Shown here in pieces: positions 1 to 7,839 of a stretch of DNA of 41,927 nucleotides; position 1 is the stretch's first letter; every line of letters starts with the position of its first letter. Source of the stretch: Aliivibrio sp. (GTDB taxonomy: Bacteria > Pseudomonadota > Gammaproteobacteria > Enterobacterales > Vibrionaceae); assembly GCA_016764915.1 (NCBI GenBank), contig JAESQY010000027.1, positions 1 to 41,927 on the forward strand. The letters are read 5' to 3'. A program made the position numbers and the translations under genes. Under the pieces are notes generated by a model, which was not told the origin of the DNA, did no database searches, and was given only the letters and a program-made list of their open reading frames with translations.

Positions 1-81
1 CGGGGCGTGAAACGTGATAATTTCCTTAAAGCCTATCAGGGCCATGAGCTTGATCCCAACTGGCTGACAGGGTTACGATAG
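1..81 (+). other. Foreign DNA fused to metE: 3' end of an unidentified ORF
   Basis: From the first base an open frame runs for 26 codons and ends in TAG at 79-81, right at the point where metE similarity stops on the other strand. The peptide ends in the residues DPNWLTGLR, which I do not recognise. An unrelated reading frame ending exactly at the break in metE suggests the end of an inserted element, such as a transposase gene with its stop codon at the element boundary, or a rearrangement joint. No terminal inverted repeat or target duplication can be checked because the other end lies outside the window. Confidence 0.4.
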
Positions 82-1660
82 CCGGTTTGACACAGCGTGA
101 ACCGTAACTTTGTACCCAACCAAAACGTGTCACATCAAATCCGGATAAGTGCTCAGCAAAATATTCAACCATATCATTACGCTCAGCTTCACCGTGCACC
201 AGCACATCAAGATCAAGAGCTTCTTGGCGCGCAATCGCATCACTAATGTGTCCTTTGATTACTTTGTTGTACGCTGTTGCATCAATGCGTCCATGTTTAA
301 AATCACTGCGTTGGCTACGAATCTCGGTCGTTTGAGGGAAAGAGCCTATAGTAGTCGTTGGCAATAATGGAAGCCCCAACACCTCTTTTTGATGGTGTGC
401 TCGTTCGGCATACCCTGCGCTGCGTTCTCCCGATCTTTTTGTGATGCCATTAACACGTTGCTTAACCGATGCTTTATTCACATGAGTTGCACTCGCACGC
501 TCAACAATCGGCTGACTGTATTGAGCGCATTGATTAATCGCTATCTCATCGCCATCCAGTGCAGCTCCTAACAAACTGATTTCACGACATTTTTGTTTGG
601 CAAATGATAACCAACTGCGTACTTCTGGATCTAGATGTGTTTCTAAATCTAAATCCACGGGGCTGTGTAGCAGTGAACATGAACTTGCAATCCACAAACG
701 CTCCCCTAACGTCTCTTTTAATGGCTGAAGCACCGATAACCACTGATTCAAATCTGCGCGCCATACATTACGACCATTGACAACGCCTGCCGATAACACC
801 CAATCAACAGGGAGTTTATCAACCACACTGCTTAGTTGCTGCGGTGTTGCGGCAAGATCAATATGCAAACCATTAACCGGCAACTCAATGATCTTATCTA
901 AGTTGTGGTCAATGGAATCAAAGTAAGTAGTGAGCAGTAACTTTACCTCTCCAGCAATAACTTGACATGCAACTTTAAAGGCGTTGAGCCACTTTTTCGG
1001 CAGCTCTAATGAAAGAATTGGCTCATCGATTTGCACCCACTCAACACCAAGACTTGCCAGCTTTGATAAAATTTGCTGGTACGACGTAAGCAAACGAGGC
1101 AATAAGGCAAGTCGGTCAAAACCCTCTTCTGTCTCTTTACCCAACCATAAATAACTTAAAGGTCCAAGCAGTACTGGCTTCACATTGTGTCCTGATTTCA
1201 CCGCTTCTGCGACTTCATCAAACAGCTGAGTCCAACTCACTTCAAATTTCTGATCCTTACTAAACTCTGGAACAATATAGTGATAGTTAGTGTTAAACCA
1301 TTTGGTCATATCCGAGGCTGCTGCACCACAACCACAATCAGATTGCGACTGACCTCTGCCCACTTTAAACAGTGTATCTAAATCAATAAGCGTCTCGTTA
1401 GGATTATGACGCTTAGGTACGTTACCTAAAAGCAGGCTAGTGGTAAGTACATGGTCATACCAAGCAAAATCCCCTGCAGATACAAAGTCTAGCCCTGCTC
1501 CCGCTTGTTCTCCCCAATGACGATTACGCAATAAACTGCCAACCTCAAGTAACTCTTGTTTTTCAATCTCACCTCGCCAATATTTCTCTAACGTAAATTT
1601 CAGCTCGCGTTGTGAGCCCACTCGAGGGTAGCCTAAAATGTGTGTTGTCGTTTTCGTCAT
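26..1660 (-). pseudogene. metE: Truncated cobalamin-independent methionine synthase
   Basis: MetE transfers a methyl group from 5-methyltetrahydropteroyltri-glutamate to homocysteine to make methionine in the cytoplasm. The frame starts [15 protein letters not shown], a typical MetE N-terminus, and includes the start of the catalytic barrel ([10 protein letters not shown]) and the conserved SYGSRCVKP. After that, at about residue 526, similarity stops and 18 unrelated residues lead to a stop at 26-28. The family is usually about 755 residues, so roughly 230 are missing. In the E. coli enzyme the zinc ligands (His, two Cys, Glu) all lie in the missing part, so the product should be inactive. 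The gene is divergent from metR, its normal activator, and has its usual operator region. The break coincides with unrelated DNA at positions 1 to about 80. Confidence 0.9.
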
Positions 1661-1693
1661 TGTTCTATTCCTTTTCTAACCAATCGACACTAA

Positions 1694-1709
1694 AGATGTC
1701 TAGATGGCT
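1694..1709. promoter_or_regulatory. Candidate MetJ operator in the metE leader
   Basis: Two adjacent 8-mers, AGATGTCT and AGATGGCT, match the MetJ box AGACGTCT at 7 and 6 of 8 positions. MetJ binds tandem boxes of this kind when S-adenosylmethionine is abundant. The site lies 34-49 bases upstream of the metE start, where it could block transcription or initiation. Confidence 0.55.
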
Positions 1710-1759
1710 AAACAATGACGCATTTATTTACAATCAACAATTTCTAATTACTCATATCA

Positions 1760-1780
1760 ATGATGAATTTATCTCATCAT
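1760..1780. promoter_or_regulatory. Candidate MetR binding site
   Basis: A perfect 7-bp inverted repeat, ATGATGA and TCATCAT, flanks a 7-base spacer. Within it lies TGAATTTATCTCA, one mismatch from the MetR consensus TGAA-N5-TTCA. It sits between divergent metE and metR, where MetR is known to act with homocysteine as co-activator. Confidence 0.55.
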
Positions 1781-1797
1781 TATAAATATCCCCCCGT

Positions 1798-1821
1798 AGC
1801 CGTCTGGATGTTTACAAGTCT
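1798..1821. promoter_or_regulatory. Candidate MetJ operator upstream of metR
   Basis: Three contiguous 8-mers, AGCCGTCT, GGATGTTT and ACAAGTCT, match the MetJ box AGACGTCT at 7, 5 and 6 of 8 positions. Together with the site at 1694-1709 this puts MetJ-type repression on both divergent genes. It lies 69-92 bases before the metR start, a usual place for promoter overlap. Confidence 0.55.
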
Positions 1822-1889
1822 GCATATATACTCTACTGTAGAGTCACCAAACACACTCGCCGTCGCCTATTTAGGAATGGATAGAAATA

Positions 1890-2801
1890 ATGATTGAGCT
1901 TAAGCATTTAAGAACGTTAACCAAATTACGTGATACTGGATCGTTAACAGCCACAGCCACGGCACTGCATTTAACGCAGTCGGCGCTCTCTCATCAACTC
2001 AAAGATTTAGAAGTCAGAATTGGCGGCACACTGTTTTTTCGCAAAACCAAACCCGTAAAATTTACCGCTGAAGGCGATATTTTCCTCGCACTTGCCGATG
2101 AAATATTACCAAAAATCGCAAAATCTGAGCACGATGTCGCGAGCTTAAAAGAGGATCTCAATGGCAGGCTTCATATGGCGATTGAGTGTCATTCCTGCTT
2201 CCAGTGGCTAATGCCTGCACTAAAAGAGTATCAAGTCAGTTGGCCGAGTGTGGTATTGGATTTCTCGTCAGGTTTCAGTTTTGAACCACTACCCGCTCTG
2301 GTTGCAGGAGAGCTCGACCTGGTCATTACCTCAGACATTCAACCTCGTTCTGAAGTGCACTACGAACCTTTGTTTGATTTTGAAATGAAGCTCATCATGT
2401 CAACTTCCCATCCTCTGGCTAATCGTGAGCAGATCTTGCCAGAAGATTTAAGCGATCAAACGATGATCTCATACCCAGTCCCCAAACAGCGATTGGACGT
2501 GGTGAAACACTTTCTGCAACCAGCAGGCGTTGAGCCCAATAAATGGAAAAAGGCTGATAATACATTAATGTTAGTTCAAATGGTGTCAGCAGGTTTAGGG
2601 GTTGCAGCTCTTCCAAACTGGGCGATCAGTGAATTTTCACGTCAAGGATTGATAGTAAGTAAACCTTTAGGGGAAGGATTATGGCGACGACTCTTTGCAG
2701 CAGTAAGACACTCTGAGCATGACAGACGCTATTTACAAGCTTTCTTCTCAACAGCTAAAATCGAGAGTAAAAGCCATCTTGATGATATCAAAATGGCTTA
2801 A
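1890..2801 (+). CDS. metR: LysR-family activator of methionine genes, MetR
   Basis: MetR activates metE and other methionine genes in response to homocysteine. The 303-residue product has the LysR layout: an N-terminal winged helix-turn-helix (residues about 1-60, with the motif TQSALSHQLKDLE) and a substrate-binding effector domain. Specific MetR features are IECHSCFQWLMPAL near residue 107, DLVITSDI, and the stretch HFLQPAGVEPN followed by a DNTLMLVQMV segment. Divergent placement from metE with operator-like sequences between them confirms the assignment. The gene looks intact even though its main target is broken, so it may still serve other met genes such as metH or metF elsewhere. Confidence 0.95.
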   Translation: MIELKHLRTLTKLRDTGSLTATATALHLTQSALSHQLKDLEVRIGGTLFFRKTKPVKFTAEGDIFLALADEILPKIAKSEHDVASLKEDLNGRLHMAIECHSCFQWLMPALKEYQVSWPSVVLDFSSGFSFEPLPALVAGELDLVITSDIQPRSEVHYEPLFDFEMKLIMSTSHPLANREQILPEDLSDQTMISYPVPKQRLDVVKHFLQPAGVEPNKWKKADNTLMLVQMVSAGLGVAALPNWAISEFSRQGLIVSKPLGEGLWRRLFAAVRHSEHDRRYLQAFFSTAKIESKSHLDDIKMA

Positions 2802-2809
2802 TATTCAAT

Positions 2810-3010
2810 TTACCGAGTGTACGACTTAAACTGATTGGTTAATGGATCATAGTGATAACCCAATGTATCAAGTTTTCCAATCACCCCCTCCATATCCATC
2901 TCATACGTGCTGATCAAGTCATCAAAGCTGTCACACTCTAGCCGCAGTTTTTCGTTTACAATACCCAATAAAATTGAGCTGTTAATTTTTGAAGCATTGG
3001 TTAAATCCAT
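2810..3010 (-). CDS. DUF4250 family small protein
   Basis: A 66-residue soluble protein of the DUF4250 family, known from many bacteria but without an assigned function. It starts MDLTNASKINSSILLGIVN and contains the family pattern of a serine/leucine-rich helix, an acidic CDSFDDL segment and a C-terminal GYHYDPLTNQF. I chose the ATG at 3010 over the GTG one codon earlier because a GAGGGAG ribosome-binding sequence lies just upstream. It converges on metR with only 8 bases between the two stop codons. No membrane segment or catalytic motif is visible. Confidence 0.8.
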   Translation of the reverse strand: MDLTNASKINSSILLGIVNEKLRLECDSFDDLISTYEMDMEGVIGKLDTLGYHYDPLTNQFKSYTR

Positions 3011-3095
3011 CACTCACTCCCTCTGAATGCGCCTACTATCAGTCTAGTAGAAGATAGTAAAATAGAAAGCGTATTGGTGCGGGTTTGCAACGATC

Positions 3096-3788
3096 CTACA
3101 ACAAAATTGTTTGCAATGTTAAGGAGCTTGATAACAGTATTAAAGAGAGTGAAATTTGCACTTTACTCACTGTTTGCACACGAATTAAGTGCCATACCCA
3201 GCCAACAACACCCATCACCAACAGCACAAAACTGCTCAATAATAGCGGTGTTATCTGTTGCAGTAACGACGCTTCAAGTGCACTGATTGGAATCAACGTC
3301 GTCATGATCAATAGCATGACTGCGACGGTACCAACCACCGGCAATATTTTATGGAAAGCTTGCAGTCGGCTTCTGGCTTGAAGCAAAAACAAATGTGCCA
3401 GGCTTGAGCCCAGTATCACTACTAGTAATAAGATAAATAGCAGAGAAAAAAGAGTGAATTTCTGGGTAATCAACCATCCTAAACTTATCAACGCAGCCAC
3501 ATTGGACAAATTAAGCAGGATAATTGGCCCTTTATCACGCGTTTTACTGATTTTTACTTTCACAGTAAAAGCGGTAAGAAAAATTAACGGCAACAAAACA
3601 ATGGGAGCCAACCATGTTAATAGCGTCCAGCCTATGATAATAACAGGTAATATTTTATGAACTCGTCCCCTTTGTCCTGGGCAAATATCTCCTTTTTGCA
3701 ATACCAATGAGAGGATGAGCTGGGCACCCAGTAAAGCAGGTATTAAAATAGTGTGTGCGTGAGCAACCAAAGTGTCAAAGTACGGCAT
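3096..3788 (-). CDS. Multi-pass membrane protein with an internal repeat, function unknown
   Basis: I do not recognise this 230-residue protein. It is very hydrophobic, with about six or seven likely membrane helices (roughly residues 8-30, 46-72, 88-108, 112-135, 148-170, 180-200, 210-229). The motif HKILPV occurs twice, at residues 44-49 and 146-151, each time at the start of a helix and preceded by a GxxL-rich helix ending in a basic loop. This suggests an ancient duplication of a three-helix unit. A HAH pair lies near the N-terminus and could bind a metal or haem, but that is only a guess. It is transcribed toward the DUF4250 gene and lies downstream of the MFS gene on the same strand, 60 bases away, so the two may be cotranscribed. 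Confidence 0.6.
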   Translation of the reverse strand: MPYFDTLVAHAHTILIPALLGAQLILSLVLQKGDICPGQRGRVHKILPVIIIGWTLLTWLAPIVLLPLIFLTAFTVKVKISKTRDKGPIILLNLSNVAALISLGWLITQKFTLFSLLFILLLVVILGSSLAHLFLLQARSRLQAFHKILPVVGTVAVMLLIMTTLIPISALEASLLQQITPLLLSSFVLLVMGVVGWVWHLIRVQTVSKVQISLSLILLSSSLTLQTILL

Positions 3789-3848
3789 AGTTGAGTCCTA
3801 AATAGTGAGCCGCAAGTATAAAGGGCATCAATAGTGGACTCAAATCCT

Positions 3849-5051
3849 TTATATAAGCTCTATTTTTTGTGAGCTCGGTGTTTCAGGTTGCATCAAAGAG
3901 TAAATCGAAACTAACATGGCAATAATAAGCAATGAAGCACCAATCATCACCCCTAGCCATTGAAAATATTGCCAACAAAAAATTAGGTAAAAACCCCCTA
4001 AACTGCCGCCAACGTAGTAGTGAACCAAATAGAGTGAAGTCGCGGATGCTTTGGCTTGTTTTGCATTTCGTCCGATCCAACCGTAAGCGATCGAGTGAGT
4101 AAAAAATGCCCCGGCACTTATCAAACACAGACCAATCACCACGGCGGGGATTGAATCAAACCACGCCACTAACAGACCACTCGACAGGATAACAGTTCCA
4201 AGCACCATGCCAGATTCAGCACCAAAACGTCGAATCCACTTACCACTGAGTGAAGAGCTTACTGTTCCCGTTAAATAACAGATAAAAATCATCGAGGTAA
4301 TACTCACTGGTAATGAAAATGGCGCTTCGACCAAACGGAAACCCATTACCGAGTACAGATTGACAAACAGTGCGAAATTTAGGCCACCGATTAGCATCAC
4401 TGAACGCAAGTTTCTATTTCTAAGGTGTAAAAGTGCACTTCTAATATGTGCAGTCACTGAGATCTTTTTAGCGCTAAAATGTTGCTGCTCAGGAAGTGCT
4501 GTAATCACATAAGCCCCAAGGCAGATACTAAAAACGCCAAATAACAGTTGAGTCTCCATCAAGCCGTAATGTTCCGTTAGCAACCCTCCCATCACTCTGC
4601 CCGCAATACCTCCTAGTGAATTGGCACTAATATAGACACCGATAGCGACACTGAACGCTGCAGCGGTAAGTTCTTCAGCCATATACGCCACGGCGACCGC
4701 GACAAAACCTGCCAACGCAATGCCCATCGCTACTCTCAATAACACCAGCAGTAAAAAGTCATCCACAACACTACCCAAGCCACCTAAAATAGGGATTAAT
4801 GACAGACTGATGCTAATCACAATTTTTCGACCTATCATTTCAGACAAAATGGCCCAAGGTACCAACGAGAATGCCATACTGAATGTACTGGCCGCCAACA
4901 CCCAATTTACTTGAAGAATTGAGACTTGATAGTGTTCAGCTAATACAGGCAACAAGGGCTGAAAAAGGTATAGATTACAAAACACCATAAAAGAGCCAAG
5001 TGCTAATGCCGTTGTCACTTGTCGATATTGTTTGGTGCCTGCACTTATCAT
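3849..5051 (-). CDS. MFS transporter, YnfM-like
   Basis: A 400-residue major facilitator superfamily transporter of the inner membrane, with about 12 predicted helices. The N-terminal half carries the MFS loop 2-3 signature in the form SEMIGRKIVISIS and the helix 4-5 region RVAMGIALAGF. The overall pattern is like the drug or sugar efflux branch (YnfM/AraJ type), but the substrate cannot be read from the sequence. It is divergent from a LysR regulator gene that starts 132 bases away, and a 7-bp palindrome lies between them, so substrate-responsive control by that regulator is likely. Confidence 0.85.
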   Translation of the reverse strand: MISAGTKQYRQVTTALALGSFMVFCNLYLFQPLLPVLAEHYQVSILQVNWVLAASTFSMAFSLVPWAILSEMIGRKIVISISLSLIPILGGLGSVVDDFLLLVLLRVAMGIALAGFVAVAVAYMAEELTAAAFSVAIGVYISANSLGGIAGRVMGGLLTEHYGLMETQLLFGVFSICLGAYVITALPEQQHFSAKKISVTAHIRSALLHLRNRNLRSVMLIGGLNFALFVNLYSVMGFRLVEAPFSLPVSITSMIFICYLTGTVSSSLSGKWIRRFGAESGMVLGTVILSSGLLVAWFDSIPAVVIGLCLISAGAFFTHSIAYGWIGRNAKQAKASATSLYLVHYYVGGSLGGFYLIFCWQYFQWLGVMIGASLLIIAMLVSIYSLMQPETPSSQKIELI

Positions 5052-5141
5052 TACTAACCTCTAAAATAGTGAGTGAATCGTTATTTAACCTTGATCACAT
5101 TTCAAGCTTACCAATAACACCTAAATAAGAAAAATATATTA

Positions 5142-5162
5142 AATTTATGATAATGATAAATT
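5142..5162. promoter_or_regulatory. Palindrome between divergent MFS and LysR genes
   Basis: AATTTAT and ATAAATT form a perfect 7-bp inverted repeat around the spacer GATAATG. It ends 20 bases before the LysR start codon. LysR proteins usually bind a dyad of T-N11-A form next to their own gene, so this is the best operator candidate in the region. Confidence 0.45.
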
Positions 5163-5182
5163 ATTTTTATAGTTGAGAGTGT

Positions 5183-6070
5183 ATGAACCTGCGCCACCTT
5201 ACTTACTTTGTCACCGCAGCCACTACAGGTAACATTACCCGCGCCGCTGAACAACTCTCCATTGCGCAACCCGCATTAAGCATGGCGATCAAAAAGCTAG
5301 AACAGGAACTCGATCTTGAGCTTTTTGAACGCATTGATAAAAGAATTTTCCTCACATCTGAAGGAGAAGTCTTCTTGCAACATTGCAAATTGATTCTTCA
5401 ACAAGTAGAAGATGCTCAAATCGCTACTGCAGAGTTGAAAGGGTTAAAAAAAGGCACCGTCACCATCGGTATTCCCAGTATGTTGGGTTCTTACTTCTTT
5501 CCTAAAATACTCATGAGTTTCAAACGTCGCTACCCAGAAATAAAACTGATCGTTATTGAAGCGGGTACTCAGTCTATCCGAGATATGTTAGTTAAAGGCG
5601 ATCTTGATATTGGCGTGATCATTAATGATAATGTTCCAGATCAACTGCACATTGAACCTTTGATCACCGCTAAAATGGTCGCCGTCACTTCAATTGATCA
5701 TCCGCTTGCAACGTTAACCTCAATTACCTTCAAGCAGTTTTTGTCGCATGAGTTAATCATGTTTCGAAAAGGCTATTTTAATCGAGAGTTCATCGACAAC
5801 ATTTCGCAAAAGAGTAACATTTCACCTAACATTTCCTTTGAAACTAACCTGTTGCCATTAATACTCAATATTGTTCGAACAGGTAGCGCCATTACCTCTC
5901 TGTTAGAGATCGTGACCAAAGAAGAGCCACAACTTGCTGCGATACCATTTAAACCCACTGTCGCGTTAGATGTTGTAATGGCTCGAAGAAAGAATGGCTA
6001 CCTCTCTATCGCCGAGAAAGCCTTTTATCAGCATGTGAAACAAGAGACCGATTGCCATCAGGTTTTATGA
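5183..6070 (+). CDS. LysR-family transcriptional regulator
   Basis: A 295-residue LysR regulator. Residues 1-60 form the helix-turn-helix (MNLRHLTYFVTAATTGNITR, then QLSIAQPALSMAIKKLEQEL), followed by a linker helix and a two-lobed effector-binding domain starting around residue 90 with GTVTIGIPSM. It resembles the CynR/CbbR-type branch, but its effector is not evident. It probably controls the divergent MFS transporter gene and itself. Confidence 0.88.
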   Translation: MNLRHLTYFVTAATTGNITRAAEQLSIAQPALSMAIKKLEQELDLELFERIDKRIFLTSEGEVFLQHCKLILQQVEDAQIATAELKGLKKGTVTIGIPSMLGSYFFPKILMSFKRRYPEIKLIVIEAGTQSIRDMLVKGDLDIGVIINDNVPDQLHIEPLITAKMVAVTSIDHPLATLTSITFKQFLSHELIMFRKGYFNREFIDNISQKSNISPNISFETNLLPLILNIVRTGSAITSLLEIVTKEEPQLAAIPFKPTVALDVVMARRKNGYLSIAEKAFYQHVKQETDCHQVL

Positions 6071-6354
6071 TGAGACTTATATAATGCAACATTTCTCACT
6101 CATCTAACTTACCTGAATACTACGGGTAAAAATCACGAAATAAACAAGCAATTAACATGTCAATTTTCTCCTTGTCTTAGATCACGACTCTCATAGGTAT
6201 TTCTCAACTTCTATAAATATTTATGTAGAGTTGCCCGTGATATTTGTAAATAAATATGTTGGTACCTAGCCCTTTGAACTCTCAGTTTTAGTGAGTATTT
6301 AAAGGAGTTGGTATCAACGAATATTTTATTTTTTATTTTATAAAGGAAGACTCT

Positions 6355-7722
6355 ATGTTGGAGTTAATGATCGGTCTAATCGTCACTATCGCGGTTGGTT
6401 ATTTTATTGTAAAAGGGTACAAACCCGCAGGTGTTTTATTGACTGCTGGTTTAGTTTTATTAATTACAACAGGCCTTATCGGTCATACTGTATTGCCAGC
6501 CAAGGTCGCTTCAACTGGTAACGTTTTGACGGATTCTCTGGAATTTGTTAAATATATGCTGAAACACCGTGGCGGCGGTTTAGGCATGCAAATTATGTTG
6601 TTGTGTGGCTTCGCTTCTTACATGACACATATCGGAGCTAATAACGTTGTAGTAAAACAATTTTCTAAACCTCTTGCGTTCATTAAATCTCCATATGTAT
6701 TACTTGTTGCCGCTTATATTGTTGCGTGCCTAACGTCTCTTGCAGTGAGCTCTGCAACCGGCCTTGGTGTACTCTTAATGGCAACCTTATTCCCAATGAT
6801 GACGGCAATGGGTATATCTCGCCCAGCAGCCGTTGCAGTGTGTGCCTCTCCGGCCGCTATCATTCTGTCTCCAACCTCTGGTGATGTTGTTGTTGCTGCG
6901 GAAAAAGCAGGCATGCCACTAGATGTTTTTGCCATTCAAACGGTTCTTCCTGTTTCTATCTGCGCAATCATCGTCATGTCAGCTGCCGCGTATTTCTGGA
7001 ACATATATCTGGATAAAAAAGAGAACACACCAATGGAGAAAGTTGACATCTCCGAAATGGTAGTAACGGCTCCTGCATACTATGCAATCTTGCCTTTCCT
7101 ACCAATCTTGGGTGTATTCCTTTTCAATGGTAAAGTGATCCCTGGGCTATCTCTGGATATCTACACCATTGTTGTTGGCTCAATTTTCGTAGGCGCTTTG
7201 GTTAACCTTGCGACGAATAGCTTTAAAGGAAAAGAGACGTTAGAAGATCTTGAATCTTGTTATGCAGGTATGGCTGATGCATTTAAAGGCGTCGTTATGT
7301 TGTTAGTTGCAGCAGGTGTGTTTGCTCAAGGCTTAATGTCCATTGGTGCTATTGATAACCTAATCGGTCTTGCAGAAGCTGCAGGCGCTGGTGGTGTCGC
7401 ACTGATGCTTCTATTGACGCTATTAACCGTTGCTGCTGCTGTCGCGACAGGTTCTGGTAACGCACCTTTCTATGCATTTGTTGAGCTTGCTCCACAACTT
7501 GCTGACAAAATGGGTCTTAACCCTGCGTTCCTTATCATACCAATGTTACAAGCTTCTAACCTAGGTCGTACAATCTCTCCAGTTTCTGGCGTTATTGTTG
7601 CGACATCAGGTATGGCTAAAATCAGCCCATTCGAAGTAGTTAAGCGTACATCAGTACCGGTACTCTTTGGTTTGATTACCGTTATCATTGGTACATTTGT
7701 GCTAGTCCCTATGTACGCATAG
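6355..7722 (+). CDS. dcuC: Anaerobic C4-dicarboxylate transporter, DcuC family
   Basis: An inner-membrane carrier of 455 residues. In E. coli DcuC mainly exports succinate in exchange or with protons during fermentation. The sequence follows E. coli DcuC closely over its whole length: LLCGFASYMTHIGAN, CLTSLAVSSATGLGVLLMAT, CASPAAIILSPTSGDVV, the VVMLLVAAGVFAQGL helix, GSGNAPFYAFVE, and the C-terminal SNLGRTISPVSGV and MAKISPFEVVKRTSVPVL. About 12 membrane helices are expected. A GGAAG ribosome site precedes the ATG. The gene stands alone between a LysR gene and a strong terminator. I could not find a convincing FNR box in the 284 bases upstream. Confidence 0.92.
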   Translation: MLELMIGLIVTIAVGYFIVKGYKPAGVLLTAGLVLLITTGLIGHTVLPAKVASTGNVLTDSLEFVKYMLKHRGGGLGMQIMLLCGFASYMTHIGANNVVVKQFSKPLAFIKSPYVLLVAAYIVACLTSLAVSSATGLGVLLMATLFPMMTAMGISRPAAVAVCASPAAIILSPTSGDVVVAAEKAGMPLDVFAIQTVLPVSICAIIVMSAAAYFWNIYLDKKENTPMEKVDISEMVVTAPAYYAILPFLPILGVFLFNGKVIPGLSLDIYTIVVGSIFVGALVNLATNSFKGKETLEDLESCYAGMADAFKGVVMLLVAAGVFAQGLMSIGAIDNLIGLAEAAGAGGVALMLLLTLLTVAAAVATGSGNAPFYAFVELAPQLADKMGLNPAFLIIPMLQASNLGRTISPVSGVIVATSGMAKISPFEVVKRTSVPVLFGLITVIIGTFVLVPMYA

Positions 7723-7750
7723 ATTTATCGTTCGACACAAAATAGTTAGA

Positions 7751-7780
7751 AAAGAGAGCCTTATTGGCTCTCTTTTTTTT
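7751..7780 (+). terminator. Rho-independent terminator of dcuC
   Basis: AAAGAGAGCC and GGCTCTCTTT form a perfect 10-bp stem around the loop TTATT, and the T-run continues to 7780. It begins 29 bases after the dcuC stop. Confidence 0.92.
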
Positions 7781-7782
7781 TA

Positions 7783-7812
7783 TTATCAAATAGCGCTATA
7801 AATCGGTATAAT
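7783..7812 (+). promoter_or_regulatory. Candidate ygiQ promoter
   Basis: A perfect -10 hexamer TATAAT at 7807-7812 lies 28 bases before the ygiQ ATG, with a weak -35 TTATCA at 7783-7788 (18-base spacer). It follows the dcuC terminator directly, so ygiQ is probably transcribed on its own. Confidence 0.4.
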
Positions 7813-7839
7813 CTGCCCTCCAAAATTTGAGGTTTATTT

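Noticed and set aside
3085-3381. A 98-codon plus-strand frame opposite the unassigned membrane protein
   Set aside because: It is a shadow frame: the opposite strand encodes a coherent multi-helix protein and this one has no family features.
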